Assembly (NCBI GenBank): GCA_046350555.1
Contig: JAXMAF010000011.1
Coordinates: forward strand, 1-64,000
Length of the DNA: 64,000 nucleotides
From: JAXMAF01 sp046350555
GTDB taxonomy: Bacteria; Planctomycetota; Phycisphaerae; Phycisphaerales; SM1A02
Reading direction: 5' to 3'
Made by a program: the position numbers and the translations under genes. Shown one piece after another: positions 17,570 to 26,715 of this stretch (positions are counted from its first letter, which is position 1; the number at the start of each line of letters is the position of its first letter). Below the pieces are notes generated by a model. It saw only the letters and a program-made list of their open reading frames with translations. It ran no database searches and was not told the origin of the DNA.

Positions 17570-19507
17570 ATGAGCGAAGCGACCAGGCCAGATCCCATGC
17601 TCGACGACGAGCTCGTTCCCGCCGACGACCGGGTGATCGGCCGCGCGCTGGCATGGTCGGGTGCGATCCTCGTCGCGCTCGCCGCGGCGGGCGGGGTCGC
17701 GTGGTGGCTCGCCCACCGCGCACCGCCGCGGAAGCCGGTTGTCGCGGCGCCCAACGTTGCGCCGGTCGTGCCGACGCCGATGGCGCCCGAGACGCTGCCG
17801 CAGGTTCCGTTCACCAACATCACGGAATCGGCCGGGATCCGCTTCGTCTACGAGAATGGCGCCCGCGGAGACAAACTGCTTCCCGAGACGATGGGCGGCG
17901 GCGTGGCGTTCCTCGATGTCGACAACGACGGTGATCAGGACCTCTTCTTCGTCAACGGAACGGCGTGGTCGTGGGATGTCGAGAAGGGCGCGGCGCCGAC
18001 CTCGTGCGCGCTCTCTCTCAACGACGGGCACGGTCGCTTCACGGACGCGACGGCGGGCAGCGGGCTCGAGGAGCCGATGCACGGCATGGGCTGCGCCGCG
18101 GGCGACTACGACGGCGACGGGCTGGTCGATCTCTTCGTCACGGGCGTCGGGCCGACGCGACTCTACCGGAACCTGGGCGGGGGACGATTCCGGGATGTCG
18201 CCGCCGACGCCGGCGTCCAGGGCGATCCGCGCGCGTGGTCGACCGGCGCGGCGTTCGTCGACCTCGACCGCGATGGCGACCTCGATCTCTTCGTGACGCA
18301 CTACGTGCGGTGGTCGCGCGAGATCGACTTCGAGGTGGACTACAGGCTCACCGGCATCGGCCGGGCGTACGGACCGCCCGACAACTTCGAAGGGGCGGAT
18401 TCCACGCTCTATCGCAACAACGGCGACGGCACCTTCACCGACGTGACCGAGGATGCCGGCATCCGCGTGCGCAACCCCGCCACCGGCGTGCCGGTCGGCA
18501 AGGGACTCGCCGTCTCGCCGTGCGACTTCGACGGCGATGGCTGGATCGATCTCGTGGTGGCGAACGACAAGACGCAGAACTTCGCGTTCCGGAATCTCGG
18601 CGGCGAGATCCTCGCGACGATCGACGCCGGGCCGCGCGTCGCGCCGCTGCGCTTCCAGGAGATGGGCGTCGTCGCCGGTCTCGCCTTCGACCGCAACGGC
18701 GCCGCGACCGGTGCAATGGGCATCGACGCGGCGCAGTTCCTCGACAACGGCCTCCTGGCGATCGCCATCGGCAACTTCGCCAACGAGATGACCTCGTTCT
18801 ACGTCTCGCGTGGCGGGCCGATGGAACGGCTGCCATACAGCGACGACGCGGTCAACGAGGGCATCGGCGCGCCGTCGCGCCTCTCGCTCAAGTTCGGCGT
18901 GCTCTTCCTCGACAGCGACCTCGACGGCCGCCTCGACCTGCTCCAGGCCAATGGCCACATCGAGGATCAGATCAGCGTCACGCAGCCGAGCCAGAAGTAC
19001 GCTCAGCCGGCGCAGCTCTTCTGGAACCGCGGCGTCCCGGCTGCCGTCGATGGCGCATCGCCCAGGCGGCGGGCGTGCTACGTCGAGCTTCCGAAGTCCA
19101 ATCTCGGCGACCTTCCCACGCCGATCGTCGGCCGCGGCGTCGCCTGCGCCGACATCGACGGCGACGGCGATCTCGACGTGATCCTGACGCAGCCGAAGGG
19201 TCCGCCGCTGCTGCTGCGCAACGACCAGCGCAGCGGCCACCACTGGCTGCGCGTCTCGCTGCGAGGCAAGGGATGGAACCGCAACGCCATCGGCGCGGTG
19301 GTGGTGGCCCTGGCGGGGGGCGAGGTCGTCCAGGACCGGCGCGTGATGCCGACGCGCGGCTACCTGTCGCAGGTCGAGCTGCCCGTCACGTTGGGCCTCG
19401 GCGCCTCGACGAAGCTCGACGAGCTCCGGATTCGCTGGCCCGACGGGAAGGAGACGAGGCACGCGGTGGAGGGCATCGACCGGACGATCGAGGTGGCGGA
19501 GCCGTAG
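17570..19507 (+). CDS. CRTAC1 family protein (FG-GAP plus ASPIC/UnbV), membrane-anchored
   Basis: 645 residues. An N-terminal membrane helix (about 24-47) is followed by a Pro-rich linker, the family opening FTNITESAGIRFVYENGA, repeated VCBS/FG-GAP blades (DVDNDGDQDLFF, DYDGDGLVDLFV, DLDRDGDLDLFV, DFDGDGWIDLVV, DIDGDGDLDVIL), and a C-terminal ASPIC/UnbV domain (HHWLRVSLRGKG ... IRWPDGKE). An AAGGTGATCG stretch before ATG 17570 overlaps the end of the cytochrome gene. CRTAC1-type propellers are calcium-binding extracellular proteins of uncertain function. Pairing with TPR or cytochrome genes occurs here and again at 27.5-30.6 kb. Confidence 0.9.
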   Translation: MSEATRPDPMLDDELVPADDRVIGRALAWSGAILVALAAAGGVAWWLAHRAPPRKPVVAAPNVAPVVPTPMAPETLPQVPFTNITESAGIRFVYENGARGDKLLPETMGGGVAFLDVDNDGDQDLFFVNGTAWSWDVEKGAAPTSCALSLNDGHGRFTDATAGSGLEEPMHGMGCAAGDYDGDGLVDLFVTGVGPTRLYRNLGGGRFRDVAADAGVQGDPRAWSTGAAFVDLDRDGDLDLFVTHYVRWSREIDFEVDYRLTGIGRAYGPPDNFEGADSTLYRNNGDGTFTDVTEDAGIRVRNPATGVPVGKGLAVSPCDFDGDGWIDLVVANDKTQNFAFRNLGGEILATIDAGPRVAPLRFQEMGVVAGLAFDRNGAATGAMGIDAAQFLDNGLLAIAIGNFANEMTSFYVSRGGPMERLPYSDDAVNEGIGAPSRLSLKFGVLFLDSDLDGRLDLLQANGHIEDQISVTQPSQKYAQPAQLFWNRGVPAAVDGASPRRRACYVELPKSNLGDLPTPIVGRGVACADIDGDGDLDVILTQPKGPPLLLRNDQRSGHHWLRVSLRGKGWNRNAIGAVVVALAGGEVVQDRRVMPTRGYLSQVELPVTLGLGASTKLDELRIRWPDGKETRHAVEGIDRTIEVAEP

Positions 19508-19606
19508 GTCCGCGGGTCGACCAAGGTGCACGAGGCCGTCCGACATCGGTTCGGCGGTGCTCGCGGATTCCGGACCGCCGATCGGTCGCGCACCGCGCAA
19601 CGAAAG

Positions 19607-19632
19607 CCCCGGTCGGCGATCGCCGACCGGGG
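19607..19632. terminator. perfect 13-bp-stem palindrome, bidirectional terminator
   Basis: A perfect 26-bp palindrome (arm CCCCGGTCGGCGA) lies between the converging CRTAC1 gene and the minus-strand FG-GAP gene. On the minus strand it is followed by CTTTCG. A nearly identical hairpin sits downstream of the next paralog at 22236-22261. Confidence 0.85.
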
Positions 19633-19673
19633 CCATTGGGGATTCGTCACGTTGCGCGAACGCTCGCGCCTGG

Positions 19674-22040
19674 CTACGGGCACATGCCCCACGCGCCGAG
19701 GAGGACGCCGAGATCGGCGCCGTCCACGGTGCCGTCGCCGTTGAGGTCGGCCGACGCGCTTGGACCGCCCCACGCGCCGAGCAGCACGCCGAGGTCCGCG
19801 CCGTCGACGGCGCCGCTGGCGTCGAAGTCTCCGGGGCAGGTCGGCGGGCAGAGCACGGTCTCGATCTGGAAGTTGTCGATGCCCGCCTCGGTGGTCGAGT
19901 TGTTCGGCACATCCTTCGTCGAGAAGCGCACGCGCACCGTCGAGGTCGGCGTGACGAAGTCGCTCACGCGGAAGAAGTGCGCCTGCCACGCGCCGCTCGT
20001 CGTCGCGATGTTCTCCACCAGCGCCCACGTGTCGCCGTTGTCGTTGCTCACCTCCACGGCGAGCACGTCGGCCTGCGCGGTGCCCACGTCGTCGCAGAAG
20101 AACCACGCCGCGAACGAGATGAGCGCATCCTCGCCGGTGAGGTTGAACGGCGGCGAGGTCAGGTACGTCGGGCCGCCGTCGACGTCGTAGGCGCTTGCCG
20201 CCGCGCCGACGGGTCCGTTCTGCGTCACCCAGCACTTGACGCCGTCGCCGCTGGTCGCGTCGTTCTCGGGCGCCGCGACCTGGCCGGCGACCGCGGTGCC
20301 GTTGGGATCGACGACCGTCCACGTTCCGCCGGTGACGGACGGATCGTTGGTGGCGACCCATCCGGCCGAGCCATTCTCGAACTCCTCGCGCAGCGTGATC
20401 TCGGTGCCCAGCGCCGCGAGCGAGGTGTAGCTCACGGTCGGCGCTCCCGGTGGATCGGCAAAGCTGCCGTTGCCCGGGGAGAGCTGCGCGGTGACCCACC
20501 ACGCGACGCTCTGCGTGCACGCGAGCGCCGGCAGCGTCGCCTCGTACTGGTCTCCGCCGAGCGGAACCAGCGGCGCGACCTGCGCGGGTCCGCCCGGGGG
20601 AACGAAGTGAAGCGCCGGGGTGCCGGCGACGATCGCGGCGCCGCCGATTCCCGAGAGCTGCACGGCGAAGGTGTGGGGCGCGTCGGGCGTGATGTACGCG
20701 GGAAGGCCGTCGGGATAGCTCGCCAGGAGTCCGATCGGCGGCACGTTCATCCAGACGCTGATGCCGCTGCAACGGCCGATGATCAGGTCCTTCCAGCCGT
20801 CGCCGTCGAGGTCGAAGACCGCGACGTCGTGCGTGCCCTTGAGCTGGTCGGCGGGGATTCCGCACGTCCCCTGGTCCTGGATGGTCACGCTCGGCAGGTT
20901 GCCGAGGTTGCGGTACAGGTGCATGCGCCGATCGCATCCACCGATGTCCACGTCGACGTCGCAGATGACGACGTCGGCGAAGCCATCGTTGTTGAGGTCG
21001 ACGATCCGGCTGTTGTTGGCGAAGCCATCGTCGCCGCCGGACTGGAACGAGAAGGTCTTGCTCTCGAAGTTCGCCATGCCATCGGCGCCGTTGCCGGTGT
21101 TGAGGAGGTACCGGTCGGAACCGTCGTCGCCGACGACGAAGTCGATCTTGCCGTCGTTGTTGAGGTCGCCCGCGGACATGCCGTAGTGCGCGCCGGAACT
21201 CGCCGTCTCGTGCTTGTCGAAGAAGCCGACCTGCGACGGCTTGTTGTAGGTCGTCTTGAACGGACCGTTCTCCGTCTTGGCGATGTCGTTCACGCCGTCG
21301 CCGTTGATGTCGAGGATGACCCCGGCCGTCCCGAAGCCCGACGTGATCATCGCCGGAGTCATCCGGGTCAGCGTCTGATCGCTGAAGAAGCCCGTTCCGT
21401 CGTTGATCAGCAGCCGGTCCTCCTGGTCGCTGAGGTAGTCCACGATGTAGATGTCGGGGAACCCGTCGCCGGTCACGTCGCCCGTGGCGATGCCGCATCC
21501 GTTGGGGGCCTGCGGCATCGTCGGAATCCGGGCCTGCTCGTACTTGAAGCCCTTCCAGTTGCCGTTGCCGTCGTTGCCCTGGTTCATGTAGATCCGCGGA
21601 TGCGAGATCGTCTTCGGCAGGTCCTGGTTGAGTGCTGGACAGGTGACGAAGTCGAGCCACCCGTCGTTGTTGAAGTCGCCCAGCGCCACGTCGCGATCGT
21701 TGGTGATGTCGAGGAAGCCCTGGCCGCCATCGTCGGCGAGCGTGGCGAACTCGATGGTCCGGTCGACGAGCGTTCCGTTCTCGTTCCGGAAGAAGACGTT
21801 GCGCTTTCCGGTGGGTGTCGTGAATGGCTGCTTGCGCACGACGATGAGGTCGATGTCGCCGTCATTGTCCACGTCGCCATAGGCGAAGTCCTTCTCCTCG
21901 GGATCGGCGGAGCCAAGTCCCGGCGCCGCGACCAGCCGCGTTCCCGTCTGGTTGGCGAAGGTCGCCCAGCCGTCGGCGATCGCGATGGCGGAAGGCAGAG
22001 CCGCGGCCGTGATGGCCGCGAGCAACGATGCATGTCGCAT
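19674..22040 (-). CDS. secreted FG-GAP protein with C-terminal GADLG repeats (paralog A)
   Basis: 788 residues. AGGGAG lies upstream of ATG 22040, followed by a signal peptide (about 1-22, ending AIADG). The first 420 residues contain FG-GAP blades with Ca-binding loops (DVDNDGDIDLIV, DFNNDGWLDFV, DLNNDGKIDFVV). Then come a Pro-rich strand domain, a MAM/jelly-roll-like region (GTWTVVDPNG ... SFAAWFFCDD), and two dockerin-like motifs ending GADLGVLLGAWG. The mature start NQTGTRLVAAPGL is almost shared with the neighbour at 22341-24857, so the two arose by tandem duplication. It is probably exported and cell-surface or extracellular. No enzymatic site was seen. Confidence 0.88.
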   Translation of the reverse strand: MRHASLLAAITAAALPSAIAIADGWATFANQTGTRLVAAPGLGSADPEEKDFAYGDVDNDGDIDLIVVRKQPFTTPTGKRNVFFRNENGTLVDRTIEFATLADDGGQGFLDITNDRDVALGDFNNDGWLDFVTCPALNQDLPKTISHPRIYMNQGNDGNGNWKGFKYEQARIPTMPQAPNGCGIATGDVTGDGFPDIYIVDYLSDQEDRLLINDGTGFFSDQTLTRMTPAMITSGFGTAGVILDINGDGVNDIAKTENGPFKTTYNKPSQVGFFDKHETASSGAHYGMSAGDLNNDGKIDFVVGDDGSDRYLLNTGNGADGMANFESKTFSFQSGGDDGFANNSRIVDLNNDGFADVVICDVDVDIGGCDRRMHLYRNLGNLPSVTIQDQGTCGIPADQLKGTHDVAVFDLDGDGWKDLIIGRCSGISVWMNVPPIGLLASYPDGLPAYITPDAPHTFAVQLSGIGGAAIVAGTPALHFVPPGGPAQVAPLVPLGGDQYEATLPALACTQSVAWWVTAQLSPGNGSFADPPGAPTVSYTSLAALGTEITLREEFENGSAGWVATNDPSVTGGTWTVVDPNGTAVAGQVAAPENDATSGDGVKCWVTQNGPVGAAASAYDVDGGPTYLTSPPFNLTGEDALISFAAWFFCDDVGTAQADVLAVEVSNDNGDTWALVENIATTSGAWQAHFFRVSDFVTPTSTVRVRFSTKDVPNNSTTEAGIDNFQIETVLCPPTCPGDFDASGAVDGADLGVLLGAWGGPSASADLNGDGTVDGADLGVLLGAWGMCP

Positions 22041-22235
22041 GCTTCACTCCCTAGAGCCTCGACGGCAGGCGGTGTGAACGGCGCGCCGAAGACCGGGCGT
22101 TCGCGCATCGGGGCCGTCGCCTCCGAGTGGGTGCAGTGTCGGTCGTTTCGGGCTCGGGGTCAACGATTTGCTTCCGCGTTCGGCATCCGATGGCGCGCGT
22201 CGCCGCGCGGAGACCCCGGCAGGTCCAACGAAAAG

Positions 22236-22261
22236 CCCCGGTCGGCGGATGCCGACCGGGG
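22236..22261 (-). terminator. terminator hairpin (11-bp stem, GGAT loop)
   Basis: CCCCGGTCGGC and GCCGACCGGGG pair around GGAT. On the minus strand the hairpin is followed by CTTTTCG. It lies downstream of the FG-GAP paralog B gene and is nearly the same as the palindrome at 19607-19632, so gene and terminator were duplicated together. Confidence 0.85.
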
Positions 22262-22340
22262 CCGTGACGTGCTTGGATGGCTCACAACGCGTTCGTTGCC
22301 GCGACCCCCTCGCGTCGTTGGCGACGCAAGGGAGATCGGG

Positions 22341-24857
22341 TCACGGGAGGCAGACGCCCCACGCGCCGAGCATGATGCCGAGGTCGCTGCCGTCCACCGT
22401 GCCGTCGCCGTTCAGGTCGCCGGTCGCGGTGCCCCAGTTGCCCAGCATGATGCCGAGGTCGCCGCCGTCCACAACGCCGTCGGCGTTGAGGTCGGCCGGG
22501 CACGGCGTCGCGGTGTTGCAGACAACCGCCTGGATGACGAGGTCGTCAAGACCGGCCTCGGTCGTCGAGTTGTTGGGGTTGTCCGAGGTCGTGAAGCGCA
22601 ACCTCATCGTGCCGGTCGGCGCGACGAAGTTGCTCACGAGGAACGAATGCGTCACCCAGACGCCGGCATTGGTGTTGACGCTCTCGACCGGGACCCACGT
22701 CGCGCCGTCGTCGTTGGAGATCTCGATGACGAACGCATCGGCGCCGACGACGCCGGCGTCGTCGCAGTAGAACCAGCGAGCGTACGAGATCAGGCCGTCC
22801 TGTTCGCCGGCGAGCGAGAAGCTCGGCGACACGAGCTGCGTAGGACCGCCATCGACGTCGGACGAGCCGGCGGCACCGCCGGCGACGCCGTTCTGGGTGA
22901 CCCAGCACTTCGCGCCGAGCGGAGTCGCGTCGGCGCTCGGCGCCGCAGGCGCGCCGCTCACGACGGTTCCGTTGGGAACCGCGACTTCCCACGCGCCACC
23001 GGTCAGCGCCGTGTTGGTCACCGTCCAGCCCGTGACCACGCCTTCGAACGAATCGGAGCTGACGAGGCTCACGCCGTCGAGCGAGATCGCGCTGTAGAAG
23101 CCGACCGGCGCGTTCGACGGATCGGTGTAGACCGGTCCGTTGCTGAGGTCGCCGCTGAAGTAGTAGTCGACGGTGCTGCCGCACGGAGCGCCGGCGAGCG
23201 ACGCCGTGTAGCTGCCGCCGCCGTTGTCGGTCATGACCGCGGTCTGGTAGGCGCCGCCATCGACGGACCAGTGGATCAGGGCCGTGCCGGCGACGATCGA
23301 GCCGCCGCCGACGATGGAGGTCTGCACCTGGATCGACGTCTCCTGGTCGGGCACCAGCGTCGCGGGCAGGCCGCCCGGATAGCTGAAGCTGATGGAGAGC
23401 GGCGGCTGGTTCATCCAGACCTCGATGCCGGCGCAGCGGCCGATCACCAGGTCGAGCCAACCGTCGCCGTTGATGTCGATCGGCGCCACGTCGAAGGTCG
23501 AGTTGAGCGACGCGTTCGGAATGACCGTGCCCACCTCGTCGAGCGTGTTCGTGCTCAGGCCGACGGTGGCGAACGTGTTGCGGTAGATGTGCATGCGCCG
23601 GCCGCTGCTCGGGCAGAAGGGCGGCAGGTCGGCGTCGACGTCGCAGATCATGACGTCGGTGTAGCCGTCGTTGTCGAGGTCGGCGCAGTGGATCGTGTTG
23701 CCGAACTCGCTCAGCGAGTCGTTGATCGTGTACGCCGTGAAGTCGGCGTAGCCGTCGGCGCCGTTGCCGGTGTTGATCAGGAACTTGTCCTTGCTGTCGT
23801 CGGCGACGATCAGGTCCATCTTGCCGTCGTTGTTGATGTCGCAGGCGTCGACCTGGTAGGGCGCGCCGCCGGTGGCCTGATCGGGGCCGTTGAAGCTCGT
23901 TCCCGGGCCGTTCTTGCCGTAGATCGTCGCGACGTTCTGGCCGGTGGTGAGCGTGCTCACGCGAACGATGTCCTTGAGACCGTCGCCGTTGAGGTCGGTG
24001 ATCACGACCGAGTTGCCGAACGCCGAGGCGAGCTGCGTCGACGTCATCCGGGTGTTCATCGTGTCGGTGAAGAAGCCGGGATTCGAGGCGCCCTGGTTCA
24101 CCAGGAACTTGTTCTGGTAGTCCTTGGCGGCGTTCTCGGCCGGGCTGAGCTGGCACTCGTCCGGATCGTTGGTGTCGCCGTCGCCGTTGAGGTCGATGCA
24201 GACGGTGCCCGAGGTCTCCGGCGTGTCGTAGTCTGTGAAGAAGAGGTCGACGTAGCCGTCGCCCGTCAGGTCGGCGACGGCCATGTCGCAGAAGCGCGGG
24301 TTCGCGGCGGAGCCGTTGGCGGCGGTGAGGACCGGGATGCGGGCATCCTCGAACCGCAGGCCCTGCCACTGGCCGCTGCCGTTGTTGCCCAGGTTGATGT
24401 AGACGCGCGGCTGGCCGAGGACCGCATCGACCTGATCCGACATGGTCGTCGCGGTGATGACGTCGAGCCAGCCGTCGTTGTTGACGTCGGCGACCTCGAC
24501 ATCGCGGTCGTTGGTCTTGGCGAGGAAGCCGGCGTCGCCCGCGACGTCGGAGGCGCTTGCGTACTCGGTCGTTCGATCGACGAGGACGCCGCCTTCGTTC
24601 ATGAGCAGGAGGTTGCGCATGCCGCCCTGGATCGAACCGGGGAACTTGCGGACCACCACGAGGTCGACGTCGCCGTCGTTGTCAAGGTCGCCCCACGCGA
24701 AATCCTTCTCGAGGTTGTCGTTCACCACGAGGCTCGGCGCAGCGACGAGGCGGGTCGCTGTTTGGTTGGAGAAGTTGACCCACTGCGCCAGAGCGCTCGG
24801 GGCCAGGAGGGTGCAGATGCCGGCGCTGGCCAGCGAGATCAGACATGCCCGTCTCAT
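22341..24857 (-). CDS. secreted FG-GAP protein with C-terminal GADLG repeats (paralog B)
   Basis: 838 residues. AAGGAG lies 9 bases before ATG 24857. The signal peptide is about 1-24 (ending ALAQW). The layout equals that of paralog A: FG-GAP blades (DLDNDGDVDLVV, DVNNDGWLDVIT, DINNDGKMDLIV), a beta domain around SYPGGLPATLVPDQ, a jelly-roll-like region (SYARWFYCDD) and two C-terminal dockerin-like motifs (VDGGDLGIMLGNWG, VDGSDLGIMLGAWG). It has an additional insertion of about 50 residues in the FG-GAP part. The two copies are divergent enough to show long independent evolution. Likely extracellular and calcium-binding; the ligand is unknown. Confidence 0.88.
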   Translation of the reverse strand: MRRACLISLASAGICTLLAPSALAQWVNFSNQTATRLVAAPSLVVNDNLEKDFAWGDLDNDGDVDLVVVRKFPGSIQGGMRNLLLMNEGGVLVDRTTEYASASDVAGDAGFLAKTNDRDVEVADVNNDGWLDVITATTMSDQVDAVLGQPRVYINLGNNGSGQWQGLRFEDARIPVLTAANGSAANPRFCDMAVADLTGDGYVDLFFTDYDTPETSGTVCIDLNGDGDTNDPDECQLSPAENAAKDYQNKFLVNQGASNPGFFTDTMNTRMTSTQLASAFGNSVVITDLNGDGLKDIVRVSTLTTGQNVATIYGKNGPGTSFNGPDQATGGAPYQVDACDINNDGKMDLIVADDSKDKFLINTGNGADGYADFTAYTINDSLSEFGNTIHCADLDNDGYTDVMICDVDADLPPFCPSSGRRMHIYRNTFATVGLSTNTLDEVGTVIPNASLNSTFDVAPIDINGDGWLDLVIGRCAGIEVWMNQPPLSISFSYPGGLPATLVPDQETSIQVQTSIVGGGSIVAGTALIHWSVDGGAYQTAVMTDNGGGSYTASLAGAPCGSTVDYYFSGDLSNGPVYTDPSNAPVGFYSAISLDGVSLVSSDSFEGVVTGWTVTNTALTGGAWEVAVPNGTVVSGAPAAPSADATPLGAKCWVTQNGVAGGAAGSSDVDGGPTQLVSPSFSLAGEQDGLISYARWFYCDDAGVVGADAFVIEISNDDGATWVPVESVNTNAGVWVTHSFLVSNFVAPTGTMRLRFTTSDNPNNSTTEAGLDDLVIQAVVCNTATPCPADLNADGVVDGGDLGIMLGNWGTATGDLNGDGTVDGSDLGIMLGAWGVCLP

Positions 24858-24892
24858 TCAGGTCTCTCCTTGTGAGGGGGGAGGAAGAGGGA

Positions 24893-24919
24893 GGGAGGCC
24901 GGCGGGGCACCGGCCTCCC
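24893..24919 (-). terminator. terminator hairpin downstream of diheme cytochrome gene
   Basis: GGGAGGCCGG (24893-24902) pairs perfectly with CCGGCCTCCC (24910-24919) around a 7-base loop. It lies after the diheme cytochrome gene on the minus strand and 36 bases before the start of paralog B. It may therefore also act as a leader hairpin for that gene. Confidence 0.7.
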
Positions 24920-25026
24920 CCAGAGAAGACTCAATTGGCTTGCTTTGCGATGAAGCGAGCTTCCTCGGTCCGCGACGGTCTCCGGAGCCGTTGGTTCCGG
25001 CGACCGCGTTCGCGGGTCGGGAAGCG

Positions 25027-26715
25027 TCAGTTGCACGAACCCCATGCGCCGAGCAGGAGGCCCAGGTCGGCGCCGTCGATCATGCCATTGTTGTCGAGGT
25101 CGCCGAGACCGCCGCCGCCCCAGCCGCCGAGGAGGAGGCCGAGGTCGGCCCCATCGACGCTGCCGTTGCGGTCGAGATCGGCCGGGCACTGCTGGCAGAC
25201 GTCGGGGATGCCGTCGTTGTTCGCGTCCGCGGCGCCGAGAAGGATCGCGAGCAGGTCGCTCGTGCCGTCGTTGTCGCAGTCGCCGTTGACACCCGAGTAC
25301 TGGGTGAGGAAGACGTCGAAGTCCGCGAGGTCGACGTCGCCATCCTGATCGACATCATGGATGGCGCACGGCGAATCGGGGCTGATTCCGGTCGCGCCGA
25401 AGCACGCCTTGAAGTCGAAGAAGTCGTAGATGTCGACGACGTCGTTGCCATCGGAGTCGAACTCGCGTCGACCGAGCGAGTTGAGGAACGAGACGACCTT
25501 CGCCTTGTCCGACGCGCTGAGGGCGAAGAACGCGGCGCCGGCGGGCTGCGCCTCGCTGCCGACCACGTTGTGCCACCAGATCGCCCCGCCGGGACCGGCC
25601 ACGCGGTCCGTGAAGGTGCCGCCCGAGGCGCGGCCGTCATGCAGCATCGGGTCGCGCGTGCGAAGGTTCCACAGCGCGGGCGTGCGCATCTCCAGCTCCG
25701 TCGCGTCGCCGTCGACGATGCCATCGCCGAGCAGGCCCATGTCGTGGAGCAGGAAGTCCGTGTACGGGCGGATCGGCTTGTCGCGGATCGCATCCTCGAG
25801 CGACGGATCGTTCGAGGTCTGCCACTGCGCGATGTGGCACTTCGTGCAGCCGATCGACGCGAAGATCGCCTCGCCGCTCATGCCCGACTTCGGGGTCTGC
25901 GGAGGCGGCGCGAGGAAGCGCTGGAAGTCCGTCACGCGATCGATGAACTCGAAGCCCTGCGCATCGGGGTGGTCCTCCGGATCGGCGACGGTGTCGCAGA
26001 TCAGAAGGAGATCGGTGTTGCCGTTGGGGGCATTCTCCGTCTGGACGAAGCGGTTGGTCAGGCCCATCTCGTTGCGCGAGGCGTCGGCCGAGAAGGTGAG
26101 CACCGTGGCGACCTGCGCCTTCCAGCCGAATCGACCGACGTGAAGGGTGCCGGGATCCTCGAAGGGTTCGACCAGCCGCGCCTTGCCGCTGATGCCGTCG
26201 CCATTGAGGTCGTCGGGATCGGCGTTCGCCAGGATGGCCGCGTCGGGAATGGCTTCGACGAGACCGAACGCCATCGACGAGTTCGTCACGCGAAGCGTGG
26301 TGACGTTCGCCTCGGGCGGAACGGTCTCGACGCACTCGCTGCTGATCGCGGCGACCTGGAGGAGCGATCCGCCGAGTTCCGCGAGCGGATCGAAGAAGCC
26401 CTTGTCGGCGAAGCCGAACCGCGTCACGGTGATGGAGCCCCAACCACCGAGCGGGTTCGTGTGGCAGCTCATGCAGCCGGCCTTGTTGAAGATCGGTCCG
26501 AGGCCTTCCGGTTGCTCCAGCGCGGTGGAGTATCGCGTCTTGCCCGTGTTGAAGCGGGCAAGCTGATCGGCCGTGAGTCCCGGCAGCGGATCGCCCGCGC
26601 GGGGTTGCGCGGAGATGCCCGCGCTGGCAACGGTGGCGAGGCCCGCGATCGAGGCTGCGACCGTACAGCCCATGACGGCAATGCCGCGCACAGTACTTCG
26701 ACCCTTCGAATTCAC
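25027..26715 (-). CDS. diheme c-type cytochrome (thiol oxidoreductase-like) with dockerin-like tails
   Basis: About 562 residues from GTG 26715, with AGGAG 6 bases upstream; the frame is open further but lacks a ribosome site. The signal peptide ends near ASAG. Two CXXCH sites (CMSCH early, CTKCH after about residue 280) and the motifs GLGPIFN and TPALWNL-TRDPMLHDGRA are typical of the diheme oxidoreductase (DUF1111-like) family. At the C-terminus sit two kinds of Ca-loop repeats: one with DSDGNDVVD/DVDQDGDVD, then two GADLGLLLG motifs. The tail suggests surface sorting of a redox protein. The electron donor and acceptor are unknown. Confidence 0.87.
   Translation of the reverse strand: MNSKGRSTVRGIAVMGCTVAASIAGLATVASAGISAQPRAGDPLPGLTADQLARFNTGKTRYSTALEQPEGLGPIFNKAGCMSCHTNPLGGWGSITVTRFGFADKGFFDPLAELGGSLLQVAAISSECVETVPPEANVTTLRVTNSSMAFGLVEAIPDAAILANADPDDLNGDGISGKARLVEPFEDPGTLHVGRFGWKAQVATVLTFSADASRNEMGLTNRFVQTENAPNGNTDLLLICDTVADPEDHPDAQGFEFIDRVTDFQRFLAPPPQTPKSGMSGEAIFASIGCTKCHIAQWQTSNDPSLEDAIRDKPIRPYTDFLLHDMGLLGDGIVDGDATELEMRTPALWNLRTRDPMLHDGRASGGTFTDRVAGPGGAIWWHNVVGSEAQPAGAAFFALSASDKAKVVSFLNSLGRREFDSDGNDVVDIYDFFDFKACFGATGISPDSPCAIHDVDQDGDVDLADFDVFLTQYSGVNGDCDNDGTSDLLAILLGAADANNDGIPDVCQQCPADLDRNGSVDGADLGLLLGGWGGGGLGDLDNNGMIDGADLGLLLGAWGSCN

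Noticed and set aside
11744..19912. 2722-residue open frame on the minus strand
   Set aside because: It is antisense to four well-supported plus-strand genes, has no domain-like sequence and is rich in Arg/Asp/Val repeats, as expected opposite GC-rich codons.
19557..24875. 1772-residue open frame on the plus strand
   Set aside because: It runs antisense through two FG-GAP genes and their intergenic region. It arises because GAC/GTC-rich propeller codons have few antisense stops.
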